DNA from: Flavobacteriales bacterium
GTDB taxonomy: Bacteria; Bacteroidota; Bacteroidia; Flavobacteriales_F; PHOS-HE28
DNA length: 64,000 nucleotides
Assembly (NCBI GenBank): GCA_016715995.1
Contig: JADJXF010000014.1
Coordinates: forward strand, 62,001 to 126,000
Reading direction: 5' to 3'
Part shown: positions 56,715 through 64,000 of the stretch, in pieces
Layout of the letters: the number at the start of each line of letters is the position of its first letter
Numbering within the stretch: position 1 is the stretch's first letter
The notes under the pieces: generated by a model
What the model saw: only the letters and a program-made list of their open reading frames with translations
What the model was told of the DNA's origin: nothing
The model's database searches: none
Program-made: the position numbers and the translations under genes

Positions 56715-57188
56715 TCAACGGCTGATCTCGATGATCTCGAACCGCGTGGTGCCAGCAGGGGTGACCACCTCGGCCACCTCGCCCCTGGCCTTGCCAAGCA
56801 GCCCTTTCCCTATGGGCGAGGTGACGCTGATCTTGCCGCTGCGCACGTCCGCCTCGCTCTCGGCCACGATAATGAATTCCCGCTGGCTGTTATTGTCCAC
56901 GTGGCGCACCATCACCCGGCTGTGGATGTACACGCGGCTGGTATCCACCTGGCTGGTATCGATGACGCGGGCGCTTGCCACCACCGCTTCCAACTTGGCG
57001 ATGCGTGCCTCGAGCAGGCCCTGCTCCTCCTTGGCCGCATGGTACTCGGCGTTTTCGCTCAAGTCCCCTTTGTCGCGCGCATCGGCGATCTGCTGGCTGA
57101 TGTGCGGCCGCTCCACGGTCCTCATGTGGTTCAGCTCGTCCAGCAGCTTCTTCAGGCCCTCTTCGGTGTAATAGGCGGGATTGCTCAT
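56715..57188 (-). CDS. greA: Transcription elongation factor GreA
   Basis: The 157-residue protein has an N-terminal coiled coil (about 8-75) with the functional acidic tip RDKGDLSENAEYHAAKEEQ, and a C-terminal FKBP-like domain with PIGKGLLGKARGEVAEVVTP. GreA rescues backtracked RNA polymerase by inducing transcript cleavage. The acidic residues at the tip (D and E of the DLSEN motif) are intact. It is followed by the HIT gene within two bases, and preceded by a strong terminator of the upstream surface cluster. Confidence 0.96.
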   Translation of the reverse strand: MSNPAYYTEEGLKKLLDELNHMRTVERPHISQQIADARDKGDLSENAEYHAAKEEQGLLEARIAKLEAVVASARVIDTSQVDTSRVYIHSRVMVRHVDNNSQREFIIVAESEADVRSGKISVTSPIGKGLLGKARGEVAEVVTPAGTTRFEIIEISR

Positions 57189-57216
57189 GACCCTCGGGTG
57201 ATGGTGGAAAGAACGG

Positions 57217-57240
57217 AAGAGGACCTCGAAAGGTCCTCTT
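57217..57240 (-). terminator. Rho-independent terminator of the surface cluster
   Basis: AAGAGGACCT (57217-57226), loop CGAA, AGGTCCTCTT (57231-57240): a perfect 10-bp stem, followed on the minus strand by a TTCTTT-containing stretch. It ends the TonB-receptor/1370-residue/PorV-like transcript, just before greA. Confidence 0.8.
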
Positions 57241-57259
57241 CCCTGAAGTTGATATGCGA

Positions 57260-58306
57260 TCAGAGGCTGATGCGGATGCCGATGCTGTGGAATCCGTTAA
57301 AGGGGTTCGTGGTGCGGTAGGAATAATCGATGGCCACCGCTGACTTCTTCTCCTGGCCGAAGGGCAGATCAACGCTCAGCCCGGCGCTCGGTCCCGTGTA
57401 CCACGATTCCCGGTCCTCGCCGGTGATGTCCTTCTCATATAAGAAGCCGCCGCGGAGATGCAGCATCTTGCGGAAGGCGTACTCCACGCCGACGATGCCC
57501 TGGTCGCGGGTGAATGAGTTGGATACGAAGGTGCCGGCGAAGGTCACGCGGTGCATCTCGCCGATGTTGAGGTCGTAGGCGGCGCCGATGTTCAGCAGCG
57601 AGGGGATCTCGAACTTCCCGGAGCGCTGCTGCAAGGTGAGTTGGTCGCTGCCGGTTACCAAGAGGCCTTGAATGGCCAGCCCATCGCCGGAGTACTGCAT
57701 GGCCGGCCCTACGTTCTTCAGGGCGATGCCGAAGTGCACATTGTCCGTAGGTCCGGTCACATAGTGGATGCCCGCGTCGAAGCAAATGCCCTGCGTGCGG
57801 ATGTTGCTGGTAGCTTCGGATACCACCCGGATCAGGATGCCGCCGAAGATGCTGTTGGAGAAGCTCTTCGAATAACCCAGGCCGATATTGGCCAGCGCTG
57901 GCACGAATCCGCCGCGGCCGCCTTCAGGCGTCTCATACGTAGTGTTCTCCAATTCGCCGAATGAGAGCGTGGTGGCAGTGATGCCGAGCACGCCGCTGCT
58001 GCCGAGCTTCTGACCGAAACCGATGCTGTTGACGGACATGCCTGCGGCCGGGAGCCGTGTGTTCGAGAAGAGCACCTCGGTCTTGTTCGCCTGGGAAAGG
58101 CCGGCGATGTTCCCGTACATCGCCTCCACCCCACGCACGCTGGCGGTGTTCGCGAGGCCCCAGCCTGCGGAGCGTGCCCAAGGGTTCAGCAGCAACTGGG
58201 TGGCACCCGCCGATCCAGCGCGGTCCGGGTTGCCGGCGTGTGCTCCCGTCGCGCCCATCAGGGCGAACAGGGCCAGCAGGCTCTTGAGGTTCATCGGATG
58301 CTTCAT
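57260..58306 (-). CDS. PorV/PorQ-family outer-membrane protein
   Basis: The 348-residue protein has a signal peptide (to about GATGAHAG, residue 24) and a barrel with the family start AGSAGATQLLLNPWARSAGWGLANTASVRGVEAMYGNIAGLS. The ending HSIGIRISL has an outer-membrane-type final residue. PorV-family proteins are part of, or close to, the type IX system, shuttling T9SS cargo from the pore to the surface; paralogues next to cargo genes are common. Here it directly follows the giant secreted protein (25 bases), and the receptor precedes it, so the three are one operon ended by the terminator at 57217-57240. Confidence 0.85.
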   Translation of the reverse strand: MKHPMNLKSLLALFALMGATGAHAGNPDRAGSAGATQLLLNPWARSAGWGLANTASVRGVEAMYGNIAGLSQANKTEVLFSNTRLPAAGMSVNSIGFGQKLGSSGVLGITATTLSFGELENTTYETPEGGRGGFVPALANIGLGYSKSFSNSIFGGILIRVVSEATSNIRTQGICFDAGIHYVTGPTDNVHFGIALKNVGPAMQYSGDGLAIQGLLVTGSDQLTLQQRSGKFEIPSLLNIGAAYDLNIGEMHRVTFAGTFVSNSFTRDQGIVGVEYAFRKMLHLRGGFLYEKDITGEDRESWYTGPSAGLSVDLPFGQEKKSAVAIDYSYRTTNPFNGFHSIGIRISL

Positions 58307-58331
58307 GTCCGTGCTTCGGTTCGTCTGATGC

Positions 58332-61300
58332 TTAGAAATTCTGCAGGTCCAGCGGGCGGAGCACACCGAACCATTTGATCACCTTCTCGCCCACGCCAGG
58401 CACATCGATGTGGCAGATGTAAACCCCGCCAGAGATGGGGATGGCATTGGAGTTCTTCAGGTCCCAGTCGAGGAAGGTGAGGCTGTTGTCCTTGCGGAAC
58501 TTGCGCACCAGGGTCCCGCTGGGCGTGAAGATGGAGATGGTGCACTGCTGCGGCAGGTTGATGAACTTCACCCGGTTATCTAGGCGCGAGGTCTCGTATC
58601 CGCTGAACGCGTAGTACGGGTTCGGCACCACATTGATCTCCTCCAGGAAATCCTCCACCACGGCGGTCACGCCCGTGCCAGTGGCATATCCAGCGGTGCC
58701 GAAGCTGTACAGCGGCAAGCCTTCGTTCCGAACCGGGTTGATGGGATCGAGGGCACCATTGTAGTTCACATAGCTGCGATATGGCTTGGCCACGTTCAAG
58801 CGCACACGCGCCTCGGTCGCCAGCAATTCCGTGCCGGGCACCTTGATGGCGCTTCCCACCCAGCTCAATGCGCGGAACACCTTCAGGCGTGCCTGTCCAC
58901 CAGACGGCAGCGTGGTGTGGATGTACCGGCTTTCATCGTATTGCGGCACACGGTCCGCAACGTTGCTCTGACGCCGGTCGTTCTTGAACACATAGATCCA
59001 GTGGCAGGCACCGAAGTAGATCTGCGGCGGGTCGCCCTGCGCAGGGACAGTGTAAATCTGCTCGTTCGGGTTCCAAATCATGTCACGCCCGATGTCACCG
59101 CCCCAGTAACTGTTCTCGCCATACGCCATGTTCAGGCGCTCGCCGGTCTCCAGATCGACGGCATAGCCGGGGAACCAGCCCATGCCGGTGGGCTGCTCGC
59201 CATTCAGCGTGGCTTCTGCCTCGTTGCAACCCGGCGTCCCGGACTTCCGGCCATCCTTGTCGATGCTGGGCTGCGCACGTAGGCTCAGCTTGGCGGCGCC
59301 GCCCTGGCTCAGCGTGGTGCTGCTTTCCTGCTCAAGCACTGCGGCACGCGTCCACTTGCTCTTATCCGGGGTGAACACCACCTGCACGCTGGGGAGTTCA
59401 TTGAGCCTGCTGATGGCCATTGACTGGTTCACATCCACTGCAGCGCCGGGCTGGAAAGCGGCCTCGCCGCAAAGCGGCCAAGGCGCCCACGTCCCGCCGA
59501 GGAGGTTTTCGTAGGTCTCCAGATCATCCTTGCCCACACGGTCGCTGTATATGGCCGGTGTGTTCGTCTCGTCCACAAAAGCGCCTGAGCGGATCCAATT
59601 CTCCATTGTCTCGCCTTCCGCATCGGGGATGCCAGTAAGCCAGGCCTTGCTCGGATCGGCGAACTCCATCACGCCTGAACCCAAGGGTGCCGTGTAATCG
59701 TTCGTGTAGTAGGCCTGTCCGATGCTGATGGAGATGCCCCAATCCAGCACGAGCTGCTCATAGCCCACGTCGATGATCCGGTCGGACCAAACGGTATCGC
59801 GGCTGGTGGCCGCAGGCACCTTCGCGATGAACCAGTAAGCATCGTTCAGGTTTCCGGATGTGATGCTGTCCTTGAACCACACCTCGAACTGTCCGTTCGG
59901 CACTTTCAGCGGATCCACCACCTTCACATCAATGGGGCCAAGGCCGCTCTTGTAGGTAATCTGATCCTTACGCCATGGGCTGGCTGCCACGATCTCGTTC
60001 TCGGATTGCGCGGTCAGCTCGATCTCCAACCCACCATTGCCCTGTCCTTCGATGCGCGTCACCGGCAGGCGGCTGCCGAATATGGCGTTCTGCACCGTAC
60101 CGCCATCTTGAGGCTGCGGCTTGTGGGGGATGCCCACGTAGCTACGGATGGCACCGAAGGCTGCCTTGCGGCCCGCAACGTATGGGAAGGCCTGGCCGGA
60201 ACGCGCCGCGATGTTGTAGTTCTCGTAGTTGTTGTATCCGTACGAGATGGCGAGGTAGTAGTACGACTTGAAGTTCACGAGGGTCGGATCGCCTTGGGCG
60301 AACTTGTCGGTGGTGAGGCGGATGGCGTGCGTGATGCCAATGTTGGCACCGTTGACCATTTCCGTGGGCACCACCTGTTGCAGGCTCTCGTTGAATGGGT
60401 AGTTGATGATCTGACCGACGCCATCCTGCAGATCGCCTTGGTACACCAGACGCGCCAACTCGATGTTATCCAGCTCGGCCACGCTCACCTGGGCATTCTT
60501 CACTTGGTACACCTCGTACCCTTGGAAGCGGTACTTGCGGTCGTAGGGAGGACCGCCCAAGCCGTTGTCCAGCGGGATGATGGGGTCCACCTCTTCGTAG
60601 GTCTCCGCGTAGTTATTGCTGCCGAATGGGTTGGTGATATAGAGGATCAGTTCGCGGTCCAGCTCACGGATGGAGAGGTCCGGTGCATCAGGGCCATCGA
60701 GGATCTTGAAGCAGTTGTCGAAGAGCGCCTGCGCCTTGTCATCGGCCACGCGCAGGGGACCGAGGCTGCTCGCCGCGCCACCCGTCTGCGACCGTGCATA
60801 CACCACGCCGACGGTGATGTTGTTGAAGGCGCCAGCCTCCAGCGTGAAGGGACCCGCGCTCTGCACGAAGCGGCGGTCAGGCTGCGTCGGGGTCGGCTGC
60901 GTCTCGCTCCATGGTCCTTGCGGCACGCAATCGGTGCCCCAGCCCAGCGGATCGCTCTCACCGGGGAACATGTAGTAGGCCCGCACCGCATCCGGTTGCT
61001 CGCTGTATCCATTGCCACCGTAGGTCTGCGGCACGCCGTTCTTCCAGATGCTGCGCAGGTAGTTGTAGAAGTGACCCGCAACCGAGGGGTCCGTCATGGA
61101 GGCGTTGGGTGACTGCCGGTTGAAATAGATGTAAGCGCGCATGCCGAAGCGCTCGTTGTCCAGCACGCCGTCGCCGTAACCGATGCCGATGCCCTTGTAG
61201 GGAATGCCATGCTGCGAACGCGCCACATCGCAGGGTATCGTGCCGTTGTAATCCAGCGGGCCCGGGTTGTCGATGCCGTCGGCATCCTGGAAGGGTCCTT

Positions 61301-62444
61301 CGAAGAAGTCGATGCCGATGGCGGGCGGGGGCGGCGAAGGCCCCCCGTAACCCACGGAGCCATTGCAGCCCACATCCACATCCTGCCAGTTGTACACGTA
61401 TCCCAAGCCGCGGCGCACATCGCAACCGGCGAAGTCATCGTCCGCGCAACCCAGGTCCGGATCCACGAAGTGGCCGAAGTAGGTCTCCGTCAGCGTCTGC
61501 GAGGCCCAGTTGATGACCGTATAGTTGTAAAAGGTCATGTTGTTGATCTCGTTGTTCGAGCTGAAGGCGAAGGCCTGCCCGCGAACCTCCAGACCGATGG
61601 GCTGGCCCTGCGTCTCGGTGTGGGCATCGCCCTTGTCGTTGAAGATCCAGAAGATGTTGTAGTCGCCGAAGAGCGGCACGGGATCCTCACGAAGCTTGTT
61701 CTTGCAGTCCTCCACGGTCTGCTCGAATCCGTAGTCGGGATAGTCACCGCTGTACGGGTCGTATTCCCCGTTCTCGTCCATGTCGAAGAACGGCGCCAAG
61801 TACAGGTCCTGTCCGGCCTCCGGGTCGCCGGTCGCCGGCCAGTTCACGAACGTTGTCGGCACGGAATAGCCATTTGGGAAGAGCGCGTTGATGCAATCGG
61901 GATCCCCGCTGCAGCTCCACCAGGCCAGGTGGGCCTCAGCCTGCGCCCGCGTAGTGGTGTAGAACTTGTCGTAGAAGTTGCAGACCTCGGGCGAGGTGGA
62001 AGCATCCACCGTGCTCAACGGACCGGGCCAGAAATCATTCCCATCCTGGCGGTAGAGCACGGCCGCGATGCGCAGCTGGCCCGCGGAGGAAAGACCACCC
62101 AGCCACAAGCCGCCGGCATAGATGGCATTGGGGCCTGAGAAATCCTCGGTCTTGGGCACCTCGTAACCAGGGCGGTTGGAACTGCGCCGCTGCCATTTGT
62201 TGCCGCCATTCTCGATCACCGCCCGCACGTTGTTGAACGCGAGCTGTGTAATCTGCGAGGCGGGCGCGCATGCGGCGGCCTTGGGGCGGCCAGCGTCGGC
62301 TCCACCCTGCTGGCCCATGCCACCGGTGGGCGGCGGGTTCCATGCTGCGGCGGTCAGGCCGCTGGCAACGAAGAGGCTCAGAGCGAAGGTTCTGGTAGGG
62401 ATCGCGCTTTGTAGGCCTTTCATGGTCGTGCGTTGTGCGTTCAT
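58332..62444 (-). CDS. Very large secreted protein of the TonB-receptor/PorV cluster
   Basis: The 1370-residue protein has a signal peptide (about 8-34, ending LTAAAW). The long middle is rich in aromatic and Asp/Gly residues, with a block GGLWLGGLSSAGQLRIAAVLYRQDGNDFWPGP and a tract DMDENGEYDPYSGDYPDYGFEQTVED that looks like metal-binding loops. Near the C-terminus (about 1270-1370) is VVPNPYYAFSGYETSRLDNRVKFINLPQQCTISIFTPSGTLVRKFRKDN, a T9SS-like sorting module ending VPGVGEKVIKWFGVLRP. I know no function for it. Its ATG overlaps the stop of the receptor gene. Giant proteins of this kind occur widely in the phylum next to a TonB receptor and a PorV-like protein. Confidence 0.75.
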   Translation of the reverse strand: MNAQRTTMKGLQSAIPTRTFALSLFVASGLTAAAWNPPPTGGMGQQGGADAGRPKAAACAPASQITQLAFNNVRAVIENGGNKWQRRSSNRPGYEVPKTEDFSGPNAIYAGGLWLGGLSSAGQLRIAAVLYRQDGNDFWPGPLSTVDASTSPEVCNFYDKFYTTTRAQAEAHLAWWSCSGDPDCINALFPNGYSVPTTFVNWPATGDPEAGQDLYLAPFFDMDENGEYDPYSGDYPDYGFEQTVEDCKNKLREDPVPLFGDYNIFWIFNDKGDAHTETQGQPIGLEVRGQAFAFSSNNEINNMTFYNYTVINWASQTLTETYFGHFVDPDLGCADDDFAGCDVRRGLGYVYNWQDVDVGCNGSVGYGGPSPPPPAIGIDFFEGPFQDADGIDNPGPLDYNGTIPCDVARSQHGIPYKGIGIGYGDGVLDNERFGMRAYIYFNRQSPNASMTDPSVAGHFYNYLRSIWKNGVPQTYGGNGYSEQPDAVRAYYMFPGESDPLGWGTDCVPQGPWSETQPTPTQPDRRFVQSAGPFTLEAGAFNNITVGVVYARSQTGGAASSLGPLRVADDKAQALFDNCFKILDGPDAPDLSIRELDRELILYITNPFGSNNYAETYEEVDPIIPLDNGLGGPPYDRKYRFQGYEVYQVKNAQVSVAELDNIELARLVYQGDLQDGVGQIINYPFNESLQQVVPTEMVNGANIGITHAIRLTTDKFAQGDPTLVNFKSYYYLAISYGYNNYENYNIAARSGQAFPYVAGRKAAFGAIRSYVGIPHKPQPQDGGTVQNAIFGSRLPVTRIEGQGNGGLEIELTAQSENEIVAASPWRKDQITYKSGLGPIDVKVVDPLKVPNGQFEVWFKDSITSGNLNDAYWFIAKVPAATSRDTVWSDRIIDVGYEQLVLDWGISISIGQAYYTNDYTAPLGSGVMEFADPSKAWLTGIPDAEGETMENWIRSGAFVDETNTPAIYSDRVGKDDLETYENLLGGTWAPWPLCGEAAFQPGAAVDVNQSMAISRLNELPSVQVVFTPDKSKWTRAAVLEQESSTTLSQGGAAKLSLRAQPSIDKDGRKSGTPGCNEAEATLNGEQPTGMGWFPGYAVDLETGERLNMAYGENSYWGGDIGRDMIWNPNEQIYTVPAQGDPPQIYFGACHWIYVFKNDRRQSNVADRVPQYDESRYIHTTLPSGGQARLKVFRALSWVGSAIKVPGTELLATEARVRLNVAKPYRSYVNYNGALDPINPVRNEGLPLYSFGTAGYATGTGVTAVVEDFLEEINVVPNPYYAFSGYETSRLDNRVKFINLPQQCTISIFTPSGTLVRKFRKDNSLTFLDWDLKNSNAIPISGGVYICHIDVPGVGEKVIKWFGVLRPLDLQNF

Positions 62445-64000
62445 CAGAAATCGAAGCGGACACCCACGCGGATGGTGCGCGGCGCACCGAAGTTGCCGGG
62501 GGTATTGATCTTGAGCCCGTAGATGTCGCGGTACGCATCGGGGTCGATCTGCGTACGGTCGGTCAGCTGGGCCAGGTATCCATCATTGTCCGGAGAGCCC
62601 GTGTAGCGGTACACGCCCACGATGTTCTCCGTGTTGAGCACGTTGGTGATGAGCAAGTACACGTTCAGGTTCGCCGTCTTGCCCTTGTCGCCCTCGCCAC
62701 CGCCGAAGGTGAGCGGGATGTCGCGGTCAATCTGCATGTCCGTGGTGAACTGCCATGGCAGGCGGGCACCGTTCAGGGTGCCTTCCAGACGGTAGTTGCC
62801 GGCATCCACTGCTTCGTTCACCACCTGCGAGCTGCGGCTGTAGGGGGTGCCGCTGCCCAGGATGCTTACCACGTTGATGCCTGTGCGCTGGAGGATGGGC
62901 TTGCCGAAGAGCATGGGGCCGTTGTAGTCCTTGCCGCCGCCGTACCGGAAGTCGAAGGTGGTCTGGAACCGGTGGCGCTGGTCGAAGTCGAGCGGAGAGA
63001 TCGTCCGCAGGTTGGGCTGGCCGCTGTTGATCAGGTTGATGCCCGTGTTCGGCCCGGAGCCGGTGCCGTCAGCGAACTGTAGTGTGTAATTCACGCGCAT
63101 CCACACATTGCCGGTTCGGCGCAGATCGAAGCTCGCCGTGAAGCCCTTCACCGTGCCGAAGTCGAAGTTGTCATAGGTGCGATAATCGCGTGGCCAGGCA
63201 TTCACCACGTTGCGCACCTGGATCTGGTCGCGTAGCTCTCGGTAGAAGGCGGAGAGCTTCAGCGAGGACGCCTTGCTGAGCACCTGCTGGAAGCCCAATT
63301 CGTAATCGATTGTCTTGGTGGGCTTCAGCGCAGAGTTGGTGAGGACATTGCCCGTGACCTCGTTATAGGCGATGCCAAGGATGTCCAGGCGCGACTGGTT
63401 GGCGTTGGGGCGCTGGGTCAGCACATCGTAATGCGCGAAGAACACGGCTTCATCGCTGATGGGGAAGGAGAAGGCCACGCGCGGCATCACGTTGATTACC
63501 GGGGTGTAGTCCTCGAACGCATCGCGCCGCAGCTTGCTGCCGCTCAGGTCGCCAGCCTCGCTGGTGCCGCCCACTAGGTAGGGCTTCACCTGACCGCCCT
63601 CCTGCAGGGAGTTGCCGTCGCCCAGCTCGGTGCCGATGGCGCTGTACCAGACATCCCCATCGCGATAGCCCTTGATCGTGTTGGGGTCCGCGAAGTTGTC
63701 CACGTACACCACGAAGTCGTCGCCGATGTTGCCGGGGCGGTTCGCGAGCTGGTTGCGGATGGCCTGGTTGGGCACCGCATCGCCGGCTGTGTAGGCCTCG
63801 CGCCAGAGGTACTTGTCCTTCATCACATTCTGGTTCGCGTCATAGCGGTCAACCCGTACGCCCACGTTGAAGATGATGTCGTCGAAGGCGAACTTGTCCA
63901 TCACATAGCCGGCCATGTAGATCGGCTGGAAGGGTGCCTGCTCCCGTGTGAACTGCCCGCGGTCATCCTTGGCGGTGAAGAAATCCTCGAAGCTGGGTTT
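62444..64000 (-). CDS. TonB-dependent receptor, C-terminal part (N-terminus outside the window)
   Basis: An open frame runs from the window edge to a TGA at 62444-62446, at least 518 residues. It has the repetitive strands of a TonB-dependent beta barrel: PRVAFSFPISDEAVFFAHYDVLTQRPNANQ, YELGFQQVLSKASSLKLSAFYRELRDQIQVRN, RFQTTFDFRYGGGKDYNG, and a terminal RTIRVGVRFDF, with the final Phe needed for barrel assembly. The plug domain and TonB box are outside the window. It is the first visible gene of the cluster with the 1370-residue protein and the PorV-like protein. The ligand is unknown. Confidence 0.9.
   Translation of the reverse strand, partial: KPSFEDFFTAKDDRGQFTREQAPFQPIYMAGYVMDKFAFDDIIFNVGVRVDRYDANQNVMKDKYLWREAYTAGDAVPNQAIRNQLANRPGNIGDDFVVYVDNFADPNTIKGYRDGDVWYSAIGTELGDGNSLQEGGQVKPYLVGGTSEAGDLSGSKLRRDAFEDYTPVINVMPRVAFSFPISDEAVFFAHYDVLTQRPNANQSRLDILGIAYNEVTGNVLTNSALKPTKTIDYELGFQQVLSKASSLKLSAFYRELRDQIQVRNVVNAWPRDYRTYDNFDFGTVKGFTASFDLRRTGNVWMRVNYTLQFADGTGSGPNTGINLINSGQPNLRTISPLDFDQRHRFQTTFDFRYGGGKDYNGPMLFGKPILQRTGINVVSILGSGTPYSRSSQVVNEAVDAGNYRLEGTLNGARLPWQFTTDMQIDRDIPLTFGGGEGDKGKTANLNVYLLITNVLNTENIVGVYRYTGSPDNDGYLAQLTDRTQIDPDAYRDIYGLKINTPGNFGAPRTIRVGVRFDF

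Noticed and set aside
61320..61360. GGCGGGGGCGGCG-type low-complexity tract
   Set aside because: It encodes a short Pro-rich loop of the 1370-residue protein, in frame, so no separate repeat is implied.

Overview
This is a GC-rich (roughly 60%) Bacteroidota chromosome segment, most likely from a Flavobacteriales-type lineage related to wastewater or freshwater genomes. The evidence is C-terminal type IX secretion (T9SS) sorting domains, PorV-like barrels, a TonB-dependent receptor, the hpt-adk-obg gene order, DUF3127 and DUF2911 proteins, absence of Shine-Dalgarno sequences, and Bacteroidota-type -7 boxes (TAnnTTTG or TAnCTTCG). No ribosomal RNA, CRISPR array, insertion sequence or complete prophage is visible. 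One tRNA (Leu, UAG) is present. No gene-free stretch exceeds 300 bases; the longest are 734-1017 (nothing but a weak -7-like box near 1003) and 47359-47646 (two opposed terminators).

Layout. 1-3936: tail of a probable saccharopine/alanine dehydrogenase, a SiaB-type kinase, two lipoproteins and a GH16 glycosidase. 4009-17092: a fatty-acid beta-oxidation locus (MarR regulator, 3-hydroxyacyl-CoA dehydrogenase/enoyl-CoA hydratase fusion, thiolase, acyl-CoA dehydrogenase). Accessory genes split it at two intergenic gaps: an AbiEi/AbiEii toxin-antitoxin pair, a four-helix-bundle protein, two orphan small proteins, a broken Bro-N antirepressor gene, a beta-propeller lipoprotein, and a Fic + 2H-phosphoesterase pair preceded by a helically phased repeat array. 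The same dispersed repeat lies in both gaps. 17133-21948: kelch/T9SS protein, TerB-like protein, and a threonine aldolase-lipoprotein-histidine kinase operon.

21916-28193: a tetR-adaptor-RND-TolC efflux operon with a palindromic operator. 28244-30018: a two-gene OmpA operon. 30097-35169: a long minus-strand run hpt-adk-obg-PAP2-crcB-PafA joined by ATGA overlaps, in which obg carries a one-base frameshift. 35268-45314: a PorV-like barrel coupled to a helix-hairpin-helix barrel protein, a deiodinase-like protein lacking its catalytic cysteine, a MATE exporter, an OmpA protein, a DinB-like protein and a sodium:solute symporter. 45478-47358: a T9SS adhesin. 47647-52212: DUF2911, then tig-clpP-clpX (proteostasis) and tRNA-Leu. 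52320-57188: flavin reductase, DUF3127, a glycosyltransferase/LPG-synthase-like pair, ruvC, HIT and greA. 57260-64000: a surface cluster of TonB-dependent receptor, a 1370-residue secreted protein and a PorV-like protein.

The most unusual signals are the Fic/2H-phosphoesterase module with its 10-11 bp-phased repeats, the breaking of the beta-oxidation locus by repeat-flanked defence-type cargo, and -7 boxes placed exactly four bases before start codons, which suggests widespread leaderless transcription. Proposed functions rest on motif recognition by eye; no database search was run.
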